A stretch of DNA of 64,000 nt from Streptomyces sp. NBC_00377 (GCF_036075115.1 NZ_CP107958.1:8494001-8558000); one strand, 5' to 3'. Counted from the stretch's first letter, positions 16,681 through 25,491 are shown. Notes: generated by a model from the sequence alone, not told the origin. Numbers and translations are program-made.

Positions 16681-18575
16681 AGCGCCCCCGCACTGCGGGT
16701 GCGGGCGACGCCCCCCGCCCCGCCCGCACCCGCATACCGCTGCGCAAGCGCCTGCTGGTCCGGCTGCTGATCGCGTCCGTCCTGATCGCCGTCTGCTCGG
16801 TGGCCGCCACCGCATGGCTCGCCGTCACCACCACCACCCGCGCGCTGCGGGAGGAACAGGGCCAGGCCCTCGCCGGCGACATGGACATCCTCGCGCAGCT
16901 CAGCGGCTACGCGGCCACCCACCCGGACTGGACGGGCGTGCGGGCCGTGGTCCGCGACCTGTCCGCCCGCACCGGCCGGCGCATCGCCCTGACCACCGCC
17001 GACCGCACCCCCCTGGCCGACTCCGCGCCGGCCGGCACCTCCCTGCCCCCGATCGCCGCCGCCGCCGTCGACCCGCTGCGCACCGACACCTACAGCGAGC
17101 CCGGCGCCCAGCTGAGCGGCACCGACCCGCGCGTCGTGGGCCCCTACCGGCTCACCCCGTCCGAACGCGCGAAACTCGACACCGCGGCCGCCGCCCGGCA
17201 ACGCTGCTTCTCCCGCTACGGCGTCGACACGCTCGTCACCCATGCCCCGAACGGCCGCCCGGTGGTCACCGCGACGGACGGCACCGCCACCACCTCCGGG
17301 TACGTGGCCGAGGAGTGCGCGGACGAGCGGTTCGACGTGCCCGTGGCCACGGAGGAGAAAGCGCTGACCGCGCTCCAGGCCGGGGCCGGCGGCTGTCTGA
17401 CCCGCGCGGGCCTGGACCCCGGCGTGCCCCTGCTGTTCGGAACCGACTTCGCCGGCACGACCGACCGCAAGCCGGACCTGGCGCTCGCGGTCGTCAAGGC
17501 GGCGGGCGGCAAGATGCAGGACACCAAGGGTGTCGTGCGCGCCGCCCAGACCTGCCTGGAGACCGCGCGCCGCGCCCAGCTCGACCCGTACGTCGCCCCA
17601 CTTGCCGAACTGTTCCTCGGTGTCGGGGACAGCGGCGCCGCGCCCCGCTGGGTCATGTCCCCGGCCAACAAGGCGAAGGTCGTCGGCGCGGCCGGTCTGG
17701 TGCTGGCCGTCACCGTGGCGGTCACCGCCGTCGTCGCCACCCGTCTCGTGAGGCCCCTGCGCGCCCTGACCGAGGCCGCGGGGCAGCCGCCGGACCAGCA
17801 CGCGCGGGTGCCCGTCACGACCCGCGACGAGACCGGGATCCTCGCGGAGGCCTTCAACGACCTGGCCGAACGCCGGGAACGTCTGGAGGCGCAGCGCAAG
17901 GCCCTCGTCAGCGACGTGGCCCACGAACTGCGCAGCCCGCTCACCAACATCCGCGGCTGGCTGGAGGTCACCCGCGACGGCCTCGTGGAACCGGACACCG
18001 AACTGCTCGGCGCCCTGCACGAGGAGGCGCTGGTCCTCCAGCGCGTCATCGACGACCTGCGCGACCTCGCGGCCGCCGACGCCGGCACCCTGCGTCTGCA
18101 CCGGGAACCGGTGGCCGCCGACGACCTGCTCGCCCAGGTGACCGCCGCCCACCGCGTCGCGGCCGACACGGCGGGCGTGCGCCTGCGCAGCGAGACCGAG
18201 GGTTCCCCCTGGCTGGACGCCGACCCGTTGCGGCTGCGGCAGGCGCTCGGCAATCTCGTCACCAACGCCGTTCGTCACACCCCGCCCGACGGGACGGTCA
18301 CCCTGAGCGCCAGGGGTGACGGCGAAGGGGTCGTCCTGGAGGTCGCCGACACCGGTGCGGGGATCGCCGCCGAGGACCTGCCGCACGTCTTCGAGCGGTT
18401 CTGGCGGGCGGAGAAGTCACGCAGCCGCCGCACCGGCGGCAGCGGCCTGGGTCTGCCCATCGTCCGCCAGCTGACGGCCGCCCACGGTGGCACCGCCCGG
18501 GCCGCGAGCACCCCGGGCGCGGGCAGTGTCTTCACCTTGCGGCTGCCCTCCGCGGCGGCGCCCGAGGACGGCTGA
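16677..18575 (+). CDS. Membrane sensor histidine kinase
   Basis: A 632-residue kinase. Membrane helices are near 27-50 (LLVRLLIASVLIAVCSVAA) and 338-360 (VVGAAGLVLAVTVAVTAVVA), enclosing an unusually large extracytoplasmic domain of ~290 residues with four cysteines (in RQRCFS, EECADE, GGCLTR and QTCLET). A HAMP domain, the H box LVSDVAHELRSPLTNIRGW, and HATPase boxes DTGAGIAAED and GGSGLGLPIV follow. GTGA overlap with its response regulator. The signal is unknown; the four cysteines could form two disulfides outside the membrane. Confidence 0.95.
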   Translation: MKRPRTAGAGDAPRPARTRIPLRKRLLVRLLIASVLIAVCSVAATAWLAVTTTTRALREEQGQALAGDMDILAQLSGYAATHPDWTGVRAVVRDLSARTGRRIALTTADRTPLADSAPAGTSLPPIAAAAVDPLRTDTYSEPGAQLSGTDPRVVGPYRLTPSERAKLDTAAAARQRCFSRYGVDTLVTHAPNGRPVVTATDGTATTSGYVAEECADERFDVPVATEEKALTALQAGAGGCLTRAGLDPGVPLLFGTDFAGTTDRKPDLALAVVKAAGGKMQDTKGVVRAAQTCLETARRAQLDPYVAPLAELFLGVGDSGAAPRWVMSPANKAKVVGAAGLVLAVTVAVTAVVATRLVRPLRALTEAAGQPPDQHARVPVTTRDETGILAEAFNDLAERRERLEAQRKALVSDVAHELRSPLTNIRGWLEVTRDGLVEPDTELLGALHEEALVLQRVIDDLRDLAAADAGTLRLHREPVAADDLLAQVTAAHRVAADTAGVRLRSETEGSPWLDADPLRLRQALGNLVTNAVRHTPPDGTVTLSARGDGEGVVLEVADTGAGIAAEDLPHVFERFWRAEKSRSRRTGGSGLGLPIVRQLTAAHGGTARAASTPGAGSVFTLRLPSAAAPEDG

Positions 18576-18653
18576 GGGGACACCGCCGGGAACCCGGAGC
18601 CGGACGGCCGGGAGGGAGGGAGGCCCGCTGGGGAGGGCCGGGCTGAGGGCATT

Positions 18654-18678
18654 GATTCCGTCCCGTCCGCGCGGGTAC
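18654..18678 (+). promoter_or_regulatory. SigB-type promoter upstream of the DUF6098-like gene
   Basis: GATT (18654-18657), 15 bases, then GGGTAC (18673-18678) matches the Streptomyces sigma-B/F/H-family consensus GNNT-N14-16-GGGTAY exactly. The start would be near 18685, about 44 bases before the ATG at 18729. The window encodes two sigma factors of this family. Confidence 0.6.
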
Positions 18679-18728
18679 TTCGTACCCCCGGCGGAGCCGG
18701 CCGGAGGACGAAGAGGGAGGTCCATGCC

Positions 18729-19178
18729 ATGAACGCGCCCGACGGCCTGCCGATCGCGCGCTCCCTGGCCGCACTGGCCGAGTTGGTCGAGCGGCAGCGG
18801 AGCCTGTTCGTCCGCTGGTCGCGCGGGCCCGCCACCGACCTGCGTGAGATGTCCAGCACCGACGACCTCACCGGCGTGGCCCTGCCCGGGCTGTGCGCGA
18901 ACCCGCTGGACGTGGAGGACTGGTGGGCGGACCGCTCCCGCACCCTGTGGGTGGCCCGGCGGCTGTACGACTACGCGCACCTGCCGCACGAGAAGGGCCC
19001 CGGTGTCCGCCCCTGGGTCCTGACGGGCCGGGAGGCGGGTCGGGGCCCCGACAACGAACCGCTCGTGGCCGAGGTACGGCCCCTGGCCTGGATCGACTCC
19101 GCGGTGATCGAGGAGGCGCGGGCGGCGGTTCTCCGCCAGGCGGCGACCTGGGGCCCGCTACGCCGGACGGGCCGGTGA
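18729..19178 (+). CDS. Hypothetical protein, DUF6098-like
   Basis: A 149-residue soluble protein. It resembles a Streptomyces family of unknown function that I associate with DUF6098: recognisable parts are RSLFVRWSRGPATDL, the tryptophan-rich LDVEDWWADRSRTLWVARRLYDY and GPGVRPWVLTGREAGRGPDNEP. No catalytic motif or membrane segment is seen. GAGGGAGG sits 8 bases before the ATG. A SigB-type promoter precedes it, suggesting stress expression. Confidence 0.82.
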   Translation: MNAPDGLPIARSLAALAELVERQRSLFVRWSRGPATDLREMSSTDDLTGVALPGLCANPLDVEDWWADRSRTLWVARRLYDYAHLPHEKGPGVRPWVLTGREAGRGPDNEPLVAEVRPLAWIDSAVIEEARAAVLRQAATWGPLRRTGR

Positions 19179-19206
19179 GTGACCGGCCCGTCCGAACCTG
19201 CGCCGT

Positions 19207-19220
19207 GCCGGGCGCCCGGC
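19207..19220. terminator. Possible bidirectional terminator
   Basis: A perfect 14-base palindrome GCCGGGCGCCCGGC lies in the 92-base gap between two convergent genes. It could end both transcripts, but with no loop of its own a hairpin would have to use flanking bases, so the call is weak. Confidence 0.35.
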
Positions 19221-19270
19221 CGGGACGGTCACCCGAACCCGCCGCGGGCCCCGGCCGCCCGGGCACCGGG

Positions 19271-19519
19271 TCATGAACTGCGTCGTGCCCTGATACGCCG
19301 CTTGAGGGCGCGTCGTTCGTTCTCGTTCGTACCGCCCCAGACCCCGAGCGTCTGATCGGTCTCCATGGCCCACTCCAGACACGCCTCCTGCACGGGGCAG
19401 CGTCGGCAGACCGCCTTCGCCTGTTCCGCCTGGAGCAGTGCCGGACCGGAGGTACCGATCGGGAAGAAGAGGTCGGGGTCCTCGTGGCGGCACTCGGCGT
19501 GCTCTCGCCAGTCGTCCAT
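19271..19519 (-). CDS. WhiB-family iron-sulfur regulator
   Basis: An 82-residue WhiB-like protein. The four [4Fe-4S] cysteines are C10, C38, C41 and C47 (CRRCPVQEAC), followed by the GVWGGT turn and a basic tail NERRALKRRIRARR for DNA. The DLFFPIG segment is typical of the WhiB1/WblE-like branch. ATG 19519 is chosen because AGGTGA lies just upstream; a GTG three codons earlier lacks a site. Such proteins act with the principal sigma factor and sense redox or NO. Confidence 0.93.
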   Translation of the reverse strand: MDDWREHAECRHEDPDLFFPIGTSGPALLQAEQAKAVCRRCPVQEACLEWAMETDQTLGVWGGTNENERRALKRRIRARRSS

Positions 19520-19622
19520 CGAAGTCACCTGCGATCTCGTCGTATGTGCTGTTCCGGATACGTTGCTCGTGATCGGGTGACCGCAGGAACGGCGCTGAAA
19601 CTGGGCGGGCAGGGAAAGACGT

Positions 19623-20840
19623 TCACTGTTCCCGCAAGCCCCACGGGGAGCCGTACGCCGTCAGCAGGTCGAGGAAGGGACGGGGCGCGAACGCCTCGGG
19701 GCCCAGGACGCCCACGCCGGACCACGCGCCCGTGGCGAGCAGTTCGAGGGCGACCACCGGGTTGACGGCGGTCTGCCACACCACGGCCTGGCTGCCGTAC
19801 TCGGCCATGGACCACCCGTTGTCGACCACGTGGTACAGGTACACCTCGCGCGGCGCGCCGTCCTTCACGCCCTGTACCCAGGTGCCCGCGCACGTCTTGC
19901 CGTGCATCAGCCCGCCCAGGGTCGCCGGGTCGGGCAGACAGGCGGCCACCACGTCCCGGGGCGAGACGGGCACCGCCGCGCCCGCGCTCGGCACGGCCAC
20001 GGGTGCGGTGCGGTCGAGGCCCAGCCGGTGCAGCGTCTTCAGGGTCTCGATGAACTCGCCGCCCAGGCCGTACTTGAAGGTGACGCGGCGCGCCTTCACC
20101 CAGCGCGGCACGAGCAGTACCTCCTCGTGCTCGACGTTCACGCACTCCACCGGCCCGATCCCCTCGGGGAATTCGAAGACTTCGGGCTCGCTGAAGGGTG
20201 CGGTGGTGAACCAGCCCCGGTCGGCCTCGTAGACCACCGGCGGGTTCAGGCACTCCTCGATGGTGGTCCAGATGTTGAAGGAAGGCGCGAAGTCATGGCC
20301 CTCGACGGTGAGGTTCGCGCCGTCGCGGATGCCGATCTCCTCGATCTCGTCGAAGAGTTCGTCCGCCGCGTACCGGGCGAAGACATCCGAAAGACCCGGC
20401 TCGACCCCCATGCCGACCAGGGCGAGGGCGCCCGCGTCGGCCCAGTCGTCGGCCTCGGCGAACTGTGCGTCACCGAGCCGCACCCCGCACTCCTCGTACG
20501 GCCGATCGGGATGCGGGCGCGACAGCGACATCGCCATGTCGACATAGGTGGCGCCGGCGGTCCGCGCCGCGTGGAACAGCGGCATCACGAACCGCGGGTC
20601 GGTGGCGTTGAGCAGGACGTCACAGCGGTGCCGGGCGAGCAGGCCGGCCACCGCCGCCTCGTCGGCGGCGTCCACGCGCTCGGCGTGGAACCGCTCGTCG
20701 CCGTCGAGCGCGGCGACGGCGGAGACGGCTCGGGCGGGGTCGTGATCGGCGACCACCATCGCCTCGAAGAACGGGCGGCGGGCGGCGATCCGGGTGATGG
20801 CGGTACCGACACCGCCGGCGCCCACGAGCAGGACACGCAT
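19623..20840 (-). CDS. Saccharopine dehydrogenase family oxidoreductase
   Basis: A 405-residue enzyme with an N-terminal NAD(P)-binding fold, MRVLLVGAGGVGTAITRIAAR, and the family segment VDMAMSLS plus GMGVEPGLSDVFARYA. The C-terminal half matches the saccharopine-dehydrogenase-like C domain. In bacteria such proteins include carboxynorspermidine synthase and lysine-6-dehydrogenase relatives; the substrate is not clear. A HrdB-like promoter lies upstream. It diverges from a TetR gene, which may control it. Confidence 0.9.
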   Translation of the reverse strand: MRVLLVGAGGVGTAITRIAARRPFFEAMVVADHDPARAVSAVAALDGDERFHAERVDAADEAAVAGLLARHRCDVLLNATDPRFVMPLFHAARTAGATYVDMAMSLSRPHPDRPYEECGVRLGDAQFAEADDWADAGALALVGMGVEPGLSDVFARYAADELFDEIEEIGIRDGANLTVEGHDFAPSFNIWTTIEECLNPPVVYEADRGWFTTAPFSEPEVFEFPEGIGPVECVNVEHEEVLLVPRWVKARRVTFKYGLGGEFIETLKTLHRLGLDRTAPVAVPSAGAAVPVSPRDVVAACLPDPATLGGLMHGKTCAGTWVQGVKDGAPREVYLYHVVDNGWSMAEYGSQAVVWQTAVNPVVALELLATGAWSGVGVLGPEAFAPRPFLDLLTAYGSPWGLREQ

Positions 20841-20901
20841 GACGAGAACTCCCTCGGCTGAGAATGCGAACGAAGGTGTGTGAAAGGGGCCCCTGAGAGA
20901 G

Positions 20902-20931
20902 ATACAACGTCGTGCCTGCGCGTAAGGTCAA
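20902..20931 (-). promoter_or_regulatory. Candidate promoter of the saccharopine-dehydrogenase gene with imperfect operator
   Basis: On the minus strand TTGACC (20931-20926) and TTGTAT (20907-20902) are spaced by 18 bases. The -35 overlaps an imperfect palindrome GTCAATGGCGTTGGC (20927-20941), a plausible site for the divergent TetR protein. Confidence 0.45.
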
Positions 20932-21106
20932 TGGCGTTGGCATAAGGGCGGGGTGGTGGCGCCCCGGGGCGGGAGCGGGACGGGCGCAGCTCGAGAGGGC
21001 GTGCAGGGACAGGCGGCAGCGAGCGGCGGCCGGCTGGTCGGCGGCTCGACGGCGGGCATCCCGGGAACGGGTGCAGCCCTGGAGGGCGCGGCGCGAGGCG
21101 GCGCAG

Positions 21107-21140
21107 GGACAGGGCGCAAGGACAGGGCGCAAGGACAGGG
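21107..21140. repeat. 13-base tandem repeats in a 357-base intergenic region
   Basis: GGACAGGGCGCAA occurs at 21107-21119 and 21120-21132, followed by a partial third copy (21133-21140). The surrounding gap (20841-21198) between the saccharopine-dehydrogenase and TetR genes is otherwise purine-rich spacer containing the promoter described at 20902-20931. Confidence 0.7.
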
Positions 21141-21198
21141 CCGGCCGGGCGAAGCACGTCCGCGGCGGCGGAAGAGAGCGGACGAGGGAAGAGGGATC

Positions 21199-21906
21199 GT
21201 GGCCAAACCGGTCGTACCCGAGGAGAAGCGGCGCCGGCGCCGGCCCACCAGGAGCGGCACCGTGCTGTCCGAGCGGCTGATCGTCGAGGCCGCGCTGCGC
21301 CTGCTGCGCGAGCACGGCAGCACCGGCCTCAGCGCCCGCCGTCTCGGCCTGGCCCTGGACTGCGACCCCAGCACCCTGTACCGGTACTTCCGCGGCATGG
21401 ACGAGCTGACCCTCGCCATCGGCGACGCGCTCGTGGGCGAGGCGCTGCGCGGCTGGCGGCCCACGGGGGAGTGGCGGACGGATCTGCACGCCGTCGGGTT
21501 GCGCATCCACGCCGCCTACGTCGCCCACCCGCAGGCCGCCCAGCTCACCACGAGCCGGGTGACGGGCCGGGCCAACGAACTGGCCGCCGACGAGGCGGTG
21601 CTGGACGTGCTGCGCAATGCCGGGTTCCCGCTGCCGGACACCGTGCGGATCTACCACGCCTTCATCGACCAGACGCTGGCCTTCGCTGCACTGGACGCCG
21701 CGGCCCTTGCCCTGCCCCGCGCGGCTCAGCGCGCCGACGACGCGATTTGGCGCTCGACGTACGCGCGACTGCCCGCCGCGACCCACCCGCGGATCGCGGA
21801 GGCGGCCCCGCTGCTGTCGACCCGCATGGTGACCAGCGCCTATCCGACGGCGCTGGAGATGCTGCTGGACAGCGCGCAGGCGACGCTGGCCCGGCTCAGC
21901 TCCTGA
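21199..21906 (+). CDS. TetR/AcrR-family transcriptional regulator
   Basis: A 235-residue regulator. After a very basic N-terminus (EEKRRRRRPTRSG) the HTH is LSERLIVEAALRLL through LSARRLGLALDCDPSTLYRYF, about residues 18-65. The remainder is a TetR C-terminal ligand domain of the TetR_C type. GTG 21199 follows GAGGGA. The last 11 bases overlap the convergent LysR gene. It faces away from the saccharopine-dehydrogenase gene, the likely target. Confidence 0.9.
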   Translation: MAKPVVPEEKRRRRRPTRSGTVLSERLIVEAALRLLREHGSTGLSARRLGLALDCDPSTLYRYFRGMDELTLAIGDALVGEALRGWRPTGEWRTDLHAVGLRIHAAYVAHPQAAQLTTSRVTGRANELAADEAVLDVLRNAGFPLPDTVRIYHAFIDQTLAFAALDAAALALPRAAQRADDAIWRSTYARLPAATHPRIAEAAPLLSTRMVTSAYPTALEMLLDSAQATLARLSS

Positions 21907-22798
21907 GGGTCTCGGCTGCGGTCGCCGCCACCGCGGCGGCCACCGCCGCCAGTGCCGGGGAGTCGAGCTTCCACTGCTGCCAGAACAGCGGGACGTCCAG
22001 GGGGCGTTCGGGCGCGAGGGAGACCAGGCGGCCGGAGCGCAGCAGGGGGCCGGACTGCGCCTCCGGCACCATGCCCCAGCCGAGTCCGGCCGCCACGCCT
22101 TCCACGAAGCCCTCCGAGGTCGGTACCGCCTGCCGGACGGGGCCGGCGCCCTCGGCGCCGTGGCGCAGGCCGCGGACGAACGCGTCCTGAAGGTCGTCGC
22201 TCCTGTCGAAGGTCATCACGGGCGCCCGGGCGAGGGTCTCGTGGAGGGGGCCGTCACCGAGGTGACGGGAGACGAAGTCCGGGCTCGCGGCGGCCTGATA
22301 GCGCATCGTGCCGAGCGCGCGCACGGAGCAGCCCGTCACCGCCTCGGGCGATGAGGTCACCGCGGCCATCACCAGCCCCTCCCGCAGGAGTTCCGCCGTG
22401 CGCGTCTCGTCCTCACGGTGCAGTTCGAAGCAGACCTGCGGCTCCCTGGGCACCCGGTTCAGGGCCGGCAGGAACCAGGTGGCGAGCGAGTCCGCGTTCA
22501 CCGCGACGCTCACCCGCGTCGGCTCGCCCTCCCCGCTCATGCCCAGCTCGGATCGCGTGTCGCGTTCGAGCCGGGCCAGCTGGCGGGCGAACCGGACGAT
22601 GATCTCGCCGGACTCGGTGGGCCGGACCGGCTTGGTGCGCAGCAGCAGGACCCGCCCCGTGCGCTGCTCCAGGGCCTTGACGCGCTGACTGACCGCGGAC
22701 GGCGTCACGTGCAGGGCGGCGGCGGCCGCGTCGAAGGTGCCCTCGTCCACCACCGCGAGCAGGGTCCGCACCTGATCGAACGGGAGGTCGGCCATCAT
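21896..22798 (-). CDS. LysR-family regulator, ArgP/LysG type
   Basis: A 300-residue LysR regulator of the ArgP/LysG branch. The HTH is at residues ~4-63 (FDQVRTLLAVVDEGTF, VTPSAVSQRVKALEQR); the effector domain ends with GVAAGLGWGMVPE. In Corynebacterium LysG, with lysine or arginine bound, activates the divergent exporter lysE. Here the neighbouring divergent gene is a LysE-type exporter 77 bases away, so the same pairing is expected. Tandem ATGs at 22798 and 22795 are both possible. Confidence 0.94.
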   Translation of the reverse strand: MMADLPFDQVRTLLAVVDEGTFDAAAAALHVTPSAVSQRVKALEQRTGRVLLLRTKPVRPTESGEIIVRFARQLARLERDTRSELGMSGEGEPTRVSVAVNADSLATWFLPALNRVPREPQVCFELHREDETRTAELLREGLVMAAVTSSPEAVTGCSVRALGTMRYQAAASPDFVSRHLGDGPLHETLARAPVMTFDRSDDLQDAFVRGLRHGAEGAGPVRQAVPTSEGFVEGVAAGLGWGMVPEAQSGPLLRSGRLVSLAPERPLDVPLFWQQWKLDSPALAAVAAAVAATAAETLRS

Positions 22799-22862
22799 CG
22801 GATCATCACAGGAGCTAATGATAGGTAAGAATCTTTAGCTGTACGTCCGCTGATCGCTTCCC

Positions 22863-22868
22863 TAGCGT
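22863..22868 (+). promoter_or_regulatory. Leaderless promoter -10 of the LysE-type gene
   Basis: TAGCGT (22863-22868) lies 7 bases before the ATG at 22876, so transcription should begin at or next to the start codon. No ribosome-binding site precedes the ATG, which agrees with a leaderless mRNA, common in Streptomyces. Confidence 0.5.
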
Positions 22869-22875
22869 GGACGGC

Positions 22876-23490
22876 ATGTCCCACACCCTCACCGCCGCGG
22901 CCGCCGGATTCGGCACCGGCCTGTCGCTCATCGTCGCCATCGGCGCCCAGAACGCGTTCGTCCTGCGTCAGGGCATCCGCCGTGACGCCGTCCTCGCCGT
23001 CGTCGGCATCTGCGCCCTGTCCGACGCCGTGCTCATCGCCCTCGGTGTGGGCGGGGTGGGCGCCTTGGTGGTGGCCTGGCCCGGGGCGCTGACCGCCGTC
23101 GGCTGGATCGGCGGACTCTTCCTGCTCTGTTACGGGGCACTCGCCGCCCGGCGGGTGTTCCGGCCCGCGGGCGCCCTGGCGGCGGAGGGGGAGAGTGCGG
23201 GCTCGATGCGCCGGGCGGTGCTGACCTGTCTCGCGCTGACCTGGCTCAACCCGCACGTCTACCTCGACACGGTCTTCCTGCTCGGTTCCGTCGCCGCCGA
23301 CCGCGGACCGCTGCGCTGGACCTTCGGTCTCGGCGCCGCCCTCGCCAGCGTCTGCTGGTTCGTCACGCTGGGCTTCGGCGCCCGGCTGCTCGGCCGCTTC
23401 CTGACCCGCCCGGCCGCCTGGCGCGTCCTCGACGGCCTGGTCGCCGCCACCATGATCGCCCTCGGCGTGACGCTCGTCGCGGGGGCCTGA
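22876..23490 (+). CDS. LysE/ArgO-family amino-acid exporter
   Basis: A 204-residue inner-membrane exporter with five to six predicted helices. The N-terminal GFGTGLSLIVAIGAQNAFVL is the family signature, and LTWLNPHVYLDTVFLLGS is the conserved mid-protein element. These proteins export lysine or arginine, preventing toxic accumulation from peptide uptake. ATG 22876 is chosen over the GTG at 22867 because alignment to the family begins there and the mRNA appears leaderless. Paired with the divergent LysG-like regulator. Confidence 0.94.
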   Translation: MSHTLTAAAAGFGTGLSLIVAIGAQNAFVLRQGIRRDAVLAVVGICALSDAVLIALGVGGVGALVVAWPGALTAVGWIGGLFLLCYGALAARRVFRPAGALAAEGESAGSMRRAVLTCLALTWLNPHVYLDTVFLLGSVAADRGPLRWTFGLGAALASVCWFVTLGFGARLLGRFLTRPAAWRVLDGLVAATMIALGVTLVAGA

Positions 23491-23534
23491 GAACGGGGGT
23501 CGCCCCGAGTGCCGGGGAGCGGGGGGACCCGGGC

Positions 23535-23619
23535 CATCGAGGTCAGGATCCGGTCCGGGTCGGCATCGAGGGCAGGATCCGGTCCGGGCCGCATCGAGGT
23601 CAGTATCTGGTCCGTATTT
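23535..23619. repeat. Three tandem 28/29-base imperfect repeats before the MFS gene
   Basis: The word CATCGAGGTCAGGATCCGG and the following GTCCGG recur at 23535, 23564 and 23592. The first two copies are nearly identical; the third has drifted (GTATCTGG in place of GATCCGG) and is AT-richer. They occupy the 222-base gap between the LysE-type gene and the MFS gene. They could be multiple sites for one regulator or simple slippage products. Confidence 0.8.
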
Positions 23620-23712
23620 CGAGATCACGTGTCCAAGGAGCGGTGCGAGCACCGCGGGTGCTGGGATAGTGGCCTCCGACCCGAAAGATGTATCGAGCAA
23701 CCAGGGAAGCGC

Positions 23713-25023
23713 GTGGACACGAGCGAGAGCGGCGCCGCACCCGCGGCCGAGGAGGCCGGTCCGGCTCCGAGGAGGGACCGGCCCCCACGACGCGGCTGGC
23801 GCGGCTGGGCGATGGACACCCGTCCGCTGCGCCGTCCGGCCTACCGGCGGCTGTGGTCCTCGACCATCGTCACGGCCGTGGGCAGTCAGCTCACCGCCGT
23901 CGCGGTGCCCAAGCAGATCTACGACATCACCGGCTCCTCCGCCTGGGTCGGCTACGCCAGCCTCGCCGGGCTGGTGCCCATGGTGCTGTTCGCGCTGTGG
24001 GGCGGCGCGGTCGCCGACACCGTCGACCGGCGCAAGCTGCTGCTGATCACCAACAGCGGTATCGCCGTCACCTCGGTGGTGTTCTGGCTCCAGGCGGTCT
24101 CGGGACTCGACTCGGTGGCCGTGCTGATGGTGCTGCTCGCCACCCAGCAGGCGTTCTTCGGCCTGAACTCGCCGGCCCGCAACGCCTCCATCGCCCGCCT
24201 GGTCCCCGCGGAGGAACTGGCCGCCGCCAACGCCCTCGGCTCGACCGTCATGCAGACCGGTCTGGTCGCCGGGCCGCTGTTCGCGGGCGCCCTGATCCCC
24301 GTCATCGGCCTGCCCGAGCTGTATCTGCTCGACGCCGTCGCGCTGTGCGTGACGCTGTGGGCCGTCTTCCGTCTGCCCGCGCTGCCGCCGGCGGCGAGTG
24401 CGACGGCCAGGCGGGCGGGGCTGCGCGAGATCGCGGAGGGCTTCCGCTACATCTCCCGGCACAAGGTCCTGCTGCTGTCCTTCCTCGCCGACGTCATCGC
24501 CATGGTCTTCGGCATGCCCAGGGCCCTGTTCCCCCAGCTCGCCGCCGAGACGTACGCCCCTTACGGAGAAGGGCTCGCCCTCGGCCTGCTGTTCGCGGCG
24601 ATCCCCATCGGCGCGGTGCTGGGTGGACTGTTCTCCGGCACGTTCTCGCGGGCCCGCAGGCACGGCTGGATGGTCATCGGCGCGGTCGTCGCCTGGGGCG
24701 CGGCGATCGCCGGGTCCGGGCTGAGCGCCGGCCTGTGGGTCGCCGTGGTGTTCCTGGCCTGTGCCGGTGTCGCCGACATGGTCTCGATGGTCTTCCGTGG
24801 GGCGATCCTGCTGTCCGCCGCCACCGACGAGATGCGGGGGCGCATGCAGGGTGTGTTCACGGTCGTCGTCGCGGGCGGCCCGCGGCTGGCGGACGCCCTG
24901 CACGGCACGGCGGGCGCCGCCTTCGGGGCCCGTACGGCGGTCACCGGCGGAGGTCTGCTGGTCGTCGCCCTGATGCTCGGCCTGGCGGCCGCGGTACCCG
25001 CGCTGCGCCGGTACCGCGTCTGA
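23713..25023 (+). CDS. Major facilitator superfamily transporter
   Basis: A 436-residue, 10-12-helix MFS permease of the MFS_3/EntS-like type. After a ~35-residue charged cytoplasmic tail, RPAYRRLWSSTIVTAVGSQL starts helix 1; the loop-2 signature appears as GGAVADTVDRRKLLLITN, and NASIARLVPAEELAAANAL is characteristic of this subgroup. Substrates of relatives include siderophores and drugs; none can be assigned. GTG 23713 follows AGGGAAG. It converges on the cNMP-binding gene with 12 bases between stops. Confidence 0.92.
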   Translation: MDTSESGAAPAAEEAGPAPRRDRPPRRGWRGWAMDTRPLRRPAYRRLWSSTIVTAVGSQLTAVAVPKQIYDITGSSAWVGYASLAGLVPMVLFALWGGAVADTVDRRKLLLITNSGIAVTSVVFWLQAVSGLDSVAVLMVLLATQQAFFGLNSPARNASIARLVPAEELAAANALGSTVMQTGLVAGPLFAGALIPVIGLPELYLLDAVALCVTLWAVFRLPALPPAASATARRAGLREIAEGFRYISRHKVLLLSFLADVIAMVFGMPRALFPQLAAETYAPYGEGLALGLLFAAIPIGAVLGGLFSGTFSRARRHGWMVIGAVVAWGAAIAGSGLSAGLWVAVVFLACAGVADMVSMVFRGAILLSAATDEMRGRMQGVFTVVVAGGPRLADALHGTAGAAFGARTAVTGGGLLVVALMLGLAAAVPALRRYRV

Positions 25024-25035
25024 CGCCGGCGGGTT

Positions 25036-25491
25036 CTACAGCGCCCCGTGCCGGTGCGTCCCGTATTGTTCCATGAGCTTGCCGCGGGTCGTCTCCAGCC
25101 GGTGGGCGAGGATCTCGGCCACGATCCGCATCAGCGTGAGCCCGAGCGCCGGGTCCTCCTCGCACAGCTTGAGCACCGGCCGCGCCTCGAGCTCGTAGGC
25201 CCGCACGGGGCTGAAGGCCTCGGCGCCGAAATCCCAGCGGTAGGGCGGGAACAGCCAGGACCAGCCCAGCAGGTCGCCGGCGCCGAGGCTCGCGACGGTG
25301 ACCCGCCGCAGGGACGTCACCTGCTGGAGGAGGGAGACCGCACCGGAGCGGATGACCCAGAAGCGGTCGGCCGTGCCGCCCGCCTCGAAGATCCGGGTGT
25401 CCTCGGGGAAGGACACCTCACGGGCCAGTGTCATCAGACGCTGACGCTGGGGCGGGGGAAGGGCGGTCAGCAGTTTGGTCGCTTTGGTCAT
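25036..25491 (-). CDS. Solo cyclic-nucleotide-binding (Crp-type sensor) protein
   Basis: A 151-residue protein that is essentially a single Crp/cNMP-binding domain: FPEDTRIFEAGGTADRFWVIRSGAV, then LGAGDLLGWSWLFPPYRWDFGAEA. It stops after the dimer helix (LAHRLETTRGKLMEQYG) and has no DNA-binding HTH, so it is not a complete Crp regulator. It may act by protein contact. ATG 25491 has GAGGAG upstream; longer in-frame starts do not. Confidence 0.88.
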   Translation of the reverse strand: MTKATKLLTALPPPQRQRLMTLAREVSFPEDTRIFEAGGTADRFWVIRSGAVSLLQQVTSLRRVTVASLGAGDLLGWSWLFPPYRWDFGAEAFSPVRAYELEARPVLKLCEEDPALGLTLMRIVAEILAHRLETTRGKLMEQYGTHRHGAL

